Source of the DNA: Takakia lepidozioides
Lineage: Eukaryota > Streptophyta > Takakiopsida > Takakiales > Takakiaceae
Length of the DNA stretch: 64,000 bases
NCBI GenBank assembly: GCA_030704615.1
Contig: CM060731.1
Coordinates: 18,290,001-18,354,000, forward strand
Reading direction: 5' to 3'
Part shown: piece after piece, positions 58,574-64,000 of the stretch
How the letters are laid out: each line of letters opens with the position of its first letter
Position numbering within the stretch: the stretch's first letter is position 1
The notes under the pieces: generated by a model
Databases searched by the model: none
What the model saw: the letters and a program-made list of their open reading frames with translations, nothing else
Told to the model about the DNA's origin: nothing
Position numbers and translations under genes: made by a program

Positions 58574-59454
58574 CCCTCCTTCTTCCAGGAGTTTGCACTC
58601 CTCGACTTCAGCAACATCCTGCAGGACTCTGATATGAAAGATACAACCAAAATCGCCATCTTTGTGGTCAGGGCATCCTCAAGCCGCTTTGTACCAGTAT
58701 CTTTTGTGAAAATTTGAGCTTAGCGCATCAGTTCTCATACAGCTTAGAGGTCTGGTTAGTGTTCTGTTTCTAGGCTTTTTATGTTACAGATGGTACCCTG
58801 ATTTTTTAGGGGGTCCAATGAGACATGTACATAACAGATATTTTTGGGTCAGAGAGAATGGTGTCATCAGTCACAGCCAGAAAATAAGACTCCCTTTAGC
58901 AAAATCTAACCGGAGACTCACCATGTGGCATTTACTGCATGAATGTTAATGCGGATGCAATGAGCTCTTGCACATTGACAGCTTCTGGAGTCAATACAGT
59001 TCAGCTATTACAAGACATTCACAATTGATGAAGGAGATTCAGCATAGCAGCTGAGCCTATCTGCATGAAATCCAGTCTGGTAGTTATTACTTGTTTATTC
59101 AAGAAGTGACTTGAAGGCTGGGAAAGTTCTGCCACAGCTTCTTTGGATCTGTTGTACTATTCTGGCACCCATGTTTTGATGATAGCACTAGAGTGACCTT
59201 GAGAAAGTGGAAAACTTGGCAATGTTTTCTACGGAAGATTATAGGAATAATGTAAGAACTTAATGCAAGCGCGTCAGGACGGTCCAGCCCTGACACCCGT
59301 ACCGCCGGTTCTTCGCCTCCGGCAGACATCGAAAGGCAGCCGGCTGGGCTCGGTCAATCCCTCCCCACCCCCGCCCTCATCCCATCGGCGTCGTCGCCCC
59401 CTGCTTCGTCGTTATGCGACACCAGTCCGCCGCTTCCAGCAGTCCGCCAGTTCC
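58574..59454. other. 3' flank of the RING gene
   Basis: Probable 3' UTR followed by unannotatable sequence. GC rises from about 59260, just before the satellite. No gene is seen. Confidence 0.55.
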
Positions 59455-62340
59455 CTGTAACCCCCGCACCAGGTTCAACCATCACCCCCATGTAACCCTC
59501 TGTAACTCCATATAACCCCATGACCTTCTGTAACCTCACCACCATGTAACCCTCTGTAACCCATGTAACCCTCTATAACACCGCAGAGTGTCACCCCCAC
59601 CCCTATGTAACCCTCACTACATGTAACCCTCTGTAACACTTTGCAACCTATGTAACCCTATGTAACCCTCTGAAACACCGCAGAGTGTAACCCTCACTCT
59701 CTGTAACCCTCTGTAACCCTTTGTAACCCATGTAATCCTCTGTGACCCTCTGTAACCCATGTAACCCTCTGTGACCCTCTATATCCCTCACCAGGTGTAA
59801 CCCTTACCACCATGTAACCCTCTGTAACACCGCAGAGTGTCACCCTCGCCACCATATAACCCTCCATAACCCTCACAAACCCTCTGTGACACCGCAGAGT
59901 GTCACCCTCATCCCATATCACCCTCGCTCCATGTAACCCTCACAAACCCTCTGTGACACCGCAGAGTGTCACCCTCATCCCATATCACCCTCGCTCCATG
60001 TAACCCTCACAAACCCTCTGTGACACCGCAGAGTGTCACCCTCATCCCATATCACCCTCGCTCCATGTAACCCTCACAAACCCTCTGTGGCTCTGTAACC
60101 CATGTAACCCTCTGTAACACCGCAAAGTGTCGCCCTCACCCCTTATGTAACCCTCACTCCATGTAACCCTCTGTAACCCATGTAACCCTCTGTGACCCTT
60201 TGTAACCCTCACCACCATGTAACCCTCTGTAACACCGCAGAGTGTCACCCTCACCCGTATGTAACCCTCCATGTAACCCTCTCTGACCCTCTGTAACCCT
60301 CACCACCATGTAACCCTCTGTGACCCTCTATATCCCTCACCAAGTGTAACCCTTACCACCATGTAACCCTCTGTAACACCGCAGAGTGTCACCCTCGCCA
60401 CCATGTAACCCTCTGTAACCCTCACAAACCCTCTATGACACCGCAGAGTGTCACCCTCATCCCATGTCACCCTCACTCCATGTAACCCTCACAAACCTCT
60501 GTGGCTCTGTAACCCATGTAACCCTCACCACCATGTAACCCTCTGTAACCCATGTAACCCTCTGTGACCCTCTATATCCATCATTAGGTGTAACCCTTAC
60601 CACCATGTAACCCTCTGTAACACCGCAGAGTGTCACCCTCGCCACCATGTAACCCTCCGTAACCCTCACAAACCCTTTGTGACACCGCAGAGTGTCACCC
60701 TCATCCCCATGTAACCCTCACAAACCCTATGTGGCTCTGTAACCCATGTAACCCTCTGTAACACCGCGGAGTGTCACCCTCACCCCTTATGTAACCCTCA
60801 CTCCATGTAACCCTCTGTAACCCATGTAACCCTCTGTGACCCTTTGTAACCCTCACCACCATGTAACCCTCACCACCATGTAACCCTCTGTAACACCGCA
60901 GAATGTCACCCTCACCCCTATGTAACCCTCATTCCATGTAACCCTCTCTGACCCTCTGTAACCCTCTGTAACCCACGTAACCCTCTGTGACCCTCTATAT
61001 CCCTCACCAGGTGTAACCCTTACCACCATGTAACCCTCTGTAACACCGTAGAGTGTCACCCTCGCCACCATGTAACCCTCACTCCATGTAACCCTCTGTG
61101 ACCCTCCGTGGCTCTGTAACCCATGTAATCCTCTGTAACACCGTAGAGTGTCACCCTCACCCCTTATGTAACCCTCACTCCATGTAACCCTCTGTAACCC
61201 ATGTAACCCTATGTGACCCTTTGTAACCCTCACCACCATGTAACCCTCTGTAACACCACAGAATGTCACCCTCACCCCTATGTAATCCTCACTCCATGTA
61301 ACCCTCTCTGACCCTCTATAACCCTCTGTAACCCATGTAACCCTCTGTGACCCTCTATATCCCTCACTAGGTGTAACCCTTACCACCATGTAACCCTCTG
61401 TAATATTGTAGAGTGTCACCCCATCCCTATGCATCCCTCACTCCTTGTAACCCATGTAATCCTCTGTGACCCTGCGTAACCCGTGTAGCCCTCTGTGACC
61501 CTGTGTAACCCATGTAACCCCATGTAACCCTCACTCCATGTAACCCTCTCTGACCCTCTATAACCCATGTAACCCTATGTGTCCCTCTATAACCCTCACC
61601 AGGTGTAACCTTCACCACCATGTAACCCTCAGTAACCCTCTGTAACACCGTAGAGTGTCACCCTCACCCCTGTGTAACCTCACTCCATGTAACCCTCTGT
61701 GACCCTCTGTGACTCTCTGTAACCCTCACCCGGTGTAACCCTCACTAGGTGTAACCCTCACCACCATGTAACCCTCCGTAACCCGTTTATCCCTCTGTAA
61801 CACCGCTGAGTGTCACCCTCACTCCATGTAACCCTCCCATGTAACCCTATGTCACCCTCTGTAACCCATGTAACCCCATGACCCTCTATAACCCTTTGTA
61901 ACCCATGTAACCCTTTGTTACTCCGCGGGGTGTAACCCTCACTCCATGTTATCCTGCATCGTGTAACCCCAATGTAAGCTTGTATCATGTTATCCCATAT
62001 ACCCCTCTCCGTGTAACTCCAGTTCCTCGTAACCCCATCATCCCTGTAACCCTCTGCACGTCAGCCCTTTAGCTCCGCCTCGTGTAACCCTCATTGTGCA
62101 ACTCTCATATTGTAACCCCACCATGTAACCCCGATACTGTATCAATCCCCTCCGTGTACCCCCGATTGTGTCATTCATAGCTCGTGTCACCCCGGATCCT
62201 TTATCCCCACGCATATCACCCCTGTTCGTGTAGCCCCTTGTGCCCGGCAAAAATTGGCGGGCTCCAAGAGGTGTCAGATATTTTGAATTCAAACCTGGGT
62301 TACACGATTCGGTGACATCAAAACCCACGTGTAACTCCAT
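59455..62340. repeat. Degenerate TGTAACCCTC satellite with hairpin-bearing units
   Basis: About 2.9 kb of variants of a 10-mer, TGTAACCCTC (mostly CATGTAACCC and CTCTGTAACCC). They are interspersed with the unit ACACCGCAGAGTGTCACCCT, in which GTGACAC and GTGTCAC form a 7-bp stem around CGCAGA. A 67-bp unit is repeated three times almost perfectly at 59884-60084. The complementary strand gives repetitive open frames (for example 61434-60853) that are by-products of the repeat. A thinner tail of GTGTAAC-like words continues at 63030-63260. The words contain the TAACCC of TTAGGG-type telomeres but are not a telomere array. Confidence 0.9.
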
Positions 62341-63253
62341 CATCACTCGTCATTTTCACCAGGTGCGTAGACGACGTGCAGTCCCGAGGGCTCCGTTGCG
62401 TTGCTCGCGTGTGTTATGCGATTTGTACTGTACTGGTGGTACTGTTGCTGCTAATGGCATGTGCTGCCGCGAAGGGCTAGACGAGGAACGCAAAGCAGCA
62501 TTGGAATCAAATGGTTTGAAAGATGAGGCGGGAGAACTCTGTCATTTGCAGCATTTGGATCTCATTTGAAATGCATCCTACAGCTGCCCATAGACGGGCT
62601 TTTCAATCACACAAACCTCCGTTGGATACGCCAGGTTTCCAGGGAAAAGGGAAACGGATATCCATCGAAGTAGCTGTCGTTCCATGGTCTTGCATTCCTG
62701 ATTTTCTGGAGGGGAGAAAGGAGTAGAGTGGATGGGAAGACCCCATTTTTATGTTCAAGATCGAAGGTACCGTAAGTTGCCAGATTTGACAACACCGCGT
62801 GCAAACAGTTATCGTCAGTGGCATAAGTAAGTCACTTATGAGGGTTGTATAAATTCCCAGCCCCACTTCTTTCTGCTAGCCTAGCAAAGTCGTATATGGC
62901 GATAACCCTCCTCGCTTTATATGCTTTTTTGCAGGTACCACTGCTGCTACGGCCCGATAGATAGGCGCACGGACCCGCCGATTGTGAAGAAGAAAGAAAA
63001 CCGATAGCAGCCTCCGATAATCAAAAAATGATAGTGTAACCAGAGGTAACAGACAGCATGCACCCAATCCATGTAACCCCTCAAGCAACTGACGTGTAAC
63101 TCCCAGTGTTACAGGCAGCAAGCACCCCTCGTGTACTGGCAGTTTAACTCTTACTGTGATTCTCAGTGTAACTAGCAGCAGTGTAGCCGATCATGAAACC
63201 CCTCGTGCATGCAACTCGTAGTGTGAATTACTGTGTACTCAGAACATGTAACT
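62341..63253. other. Spacer between satellite and MULE relic
   Basis: No gene is supported. A plus-strand open frame to 62569 begins inside the satellite edge. Scattered GTGTAAC words at 63030-63253 look like a decayed extension of the satellite. Confidence 0.55.
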
Positions 63254-64000
63254 TCAGCCGTGTGTACTGATAGCATTGATTTCTGCGTCTGCATCGTCGA
63301 CAACAAAAGCATTTGGCCTCCAATCTGGTTGCTCTGAAGAGTGGTCGCGAAGATGTTTCATCCAGGGGCTCAGGTCAGTCGTTTTGTTTTCTCGCTGATA
63401 TAATAAAGCAACAGGTATGCCGTTGAGCCATTCGTCGAACACCATCATGGTATACATTGGGAATGCAATGTCGCAATGGTGGTACAAAAATGAATAAGGT
63501 GAGTGTTATAATATTGGCAACAGTTGCATGGCACTCACATTTCAGAATGCAATGAAAGGTAAAGCGTGACACGAATACCTTATTTCGTTGGGTCCCAAAT
63601 GTTGCATCCATGATACCACACGGTTGGTCCCAGGTCGATCATTTTCTGTTTTTGCCCTCCGTTTGTTTCCAATTACGAATTCAAATCACCCGCCACTGGC
63701 GGTTCTTCATGGATAGAAGAAGACGCTTTCAGGATTGCTATCGACCACATACGTACACTTGGTGCATCATCTGGATGGTTTTTGTAACTCTCAATCGCAA
63801 CTTGTCGGCAATGTTTCTCACGTCGTACTCGAACAAGAAACAACGCGACTCCACTCCATGCCGGCTGAGACGCACAAGCTTCCTGGAGCTTTGAGTGTGT
63901 TGTGTCATAATCATAGCGGAGAAGGCCACTGCGAGACTATCGACGATCCTTGTTTCATATCTTGGCTGAGACGAGGGGCATGCCACGAATCGCAGAAAGG
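63254..64000 (-). mobile_element. MULE-type transposase relic (frameshifted, runs off the window end)
   Basis: On the minus strand, 63900-63738 encodes LVRLSRHGVESRCFLFEYDV and RNIADKLR, then continues with at least two frame changes (PDDAPSVRMW, then DSNPESVFFYP). 63611-63578 gives MDATFGTQRNK, and 63487-63254 gives FPMYTMMVFDEWLNGIPVAL and PDWRPNAFVVDDADAEINAI. These match the order of blocks in plant MULE transposases (MDATFGTN, YPLYTLMVFDE, DDA.AEI). The frameshifts make it non-functional. The 5' part lies beyond the window. Confidence 0.7.

Noticed and set aside
60853-61434. 193-codon minus-strand ORF rich in EGYMVVRVT repeats
   Set aside because: A by-product of the 10-bp satellite read on the other strand; no start context, splice signals or non-repeat sequence.
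59455-62340. Array considered as a true telomere or CRISPR
   Set aside because: The units are degenerate 10-mers, not TTTAGGG or TTAGGG, and there are no unique spacers. The sequence continues into ordinary DNA on both sides.

Overview
The window looks like nuclear DNA of a land plant. All protein genes are multi-exon with GT-AG introns, their closest families are plant ones (NRPA1, MRS2, IQ-BAG, AIRP2-type RING, type I O-methyltransferase), there is one nuclear-type tRNA gene, and remnants of LINE, Ty3/gypsy, hAT-like and MULE elements are scattered between and inside genes. The style of the MULE remnant and the repeat-rich introns would fit a seedless plant (moss, lycophyte or similar), but the sequence alone does not fix the species.

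Layout. 1-1805: AT-rich intergenic DNA with direct repeats. 1806-3857 (-): three-exon, apparently intact caffeate-type O-methyltransferase (380 aa). 4690-5197: a non-autonomous hAT-like element with a perfect 8-bp target duplication. 5489-22578 (+): the 23-exon gene for the largest subunit of RNA polymerase I (1696 aa; every junction keeps frame), preceded by a telo-box and carrying LINE fragments and a short dispersed repeat in its introns. 22579-25239: repeat-bearing spacer. 25240-27402 (+): four-exon MRS2/CorA-type magnesium transporter (421 aa) whose GMN signature reads SMN. 28824-31629 (-) and 32514-35627 (+): two divergently transcribed paralogous IQ-BAG co-chaperone genes (854 and 976 aa) with the same intron position and an 884-bp shared promoter.

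35628-44252 is mostly gene-poor. It holds a small unrecognised two-exon gene (108 aa, -), a MITE-like inverted-repeat element, two lysine-rich or coiled-coil ORF fragments and an internally deleted Ty3/gypsy relic. 44253-44324 is tRNA-Thr(UGU). 45127-49637 (+) is a six-exon membrane-anchored PAPS sulfotransferase-like gene (365 aa). A long spacer with a CpG-rich stretch follows. 55134-58573 (+) is a five-exon AIRP2-type RING E3 ligase (249 aa). 59455-62340 is a degenerate satellite of a TGTAACCCTC-like 10-mer with a hairpin-bearing 67-bp higher-order unit. The window ends in a frameshifted MULE-type transposase relic (-).

The genes do not form a pathway cluster; they are ordinary housekeeping and stress genes in a TE-rich neighbourhood. 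The most interesting structures are the head-to-head BAG pair with candidate heat-shock elements, the SMN magnesium channel, the inverted LINE fragments that bracket NRPA1 exons 7-10, the hAT-like element, and the hairpin satellite. All exon boundaries were derived by reading frames, splice consensus and family conservation by eye; no search was run.
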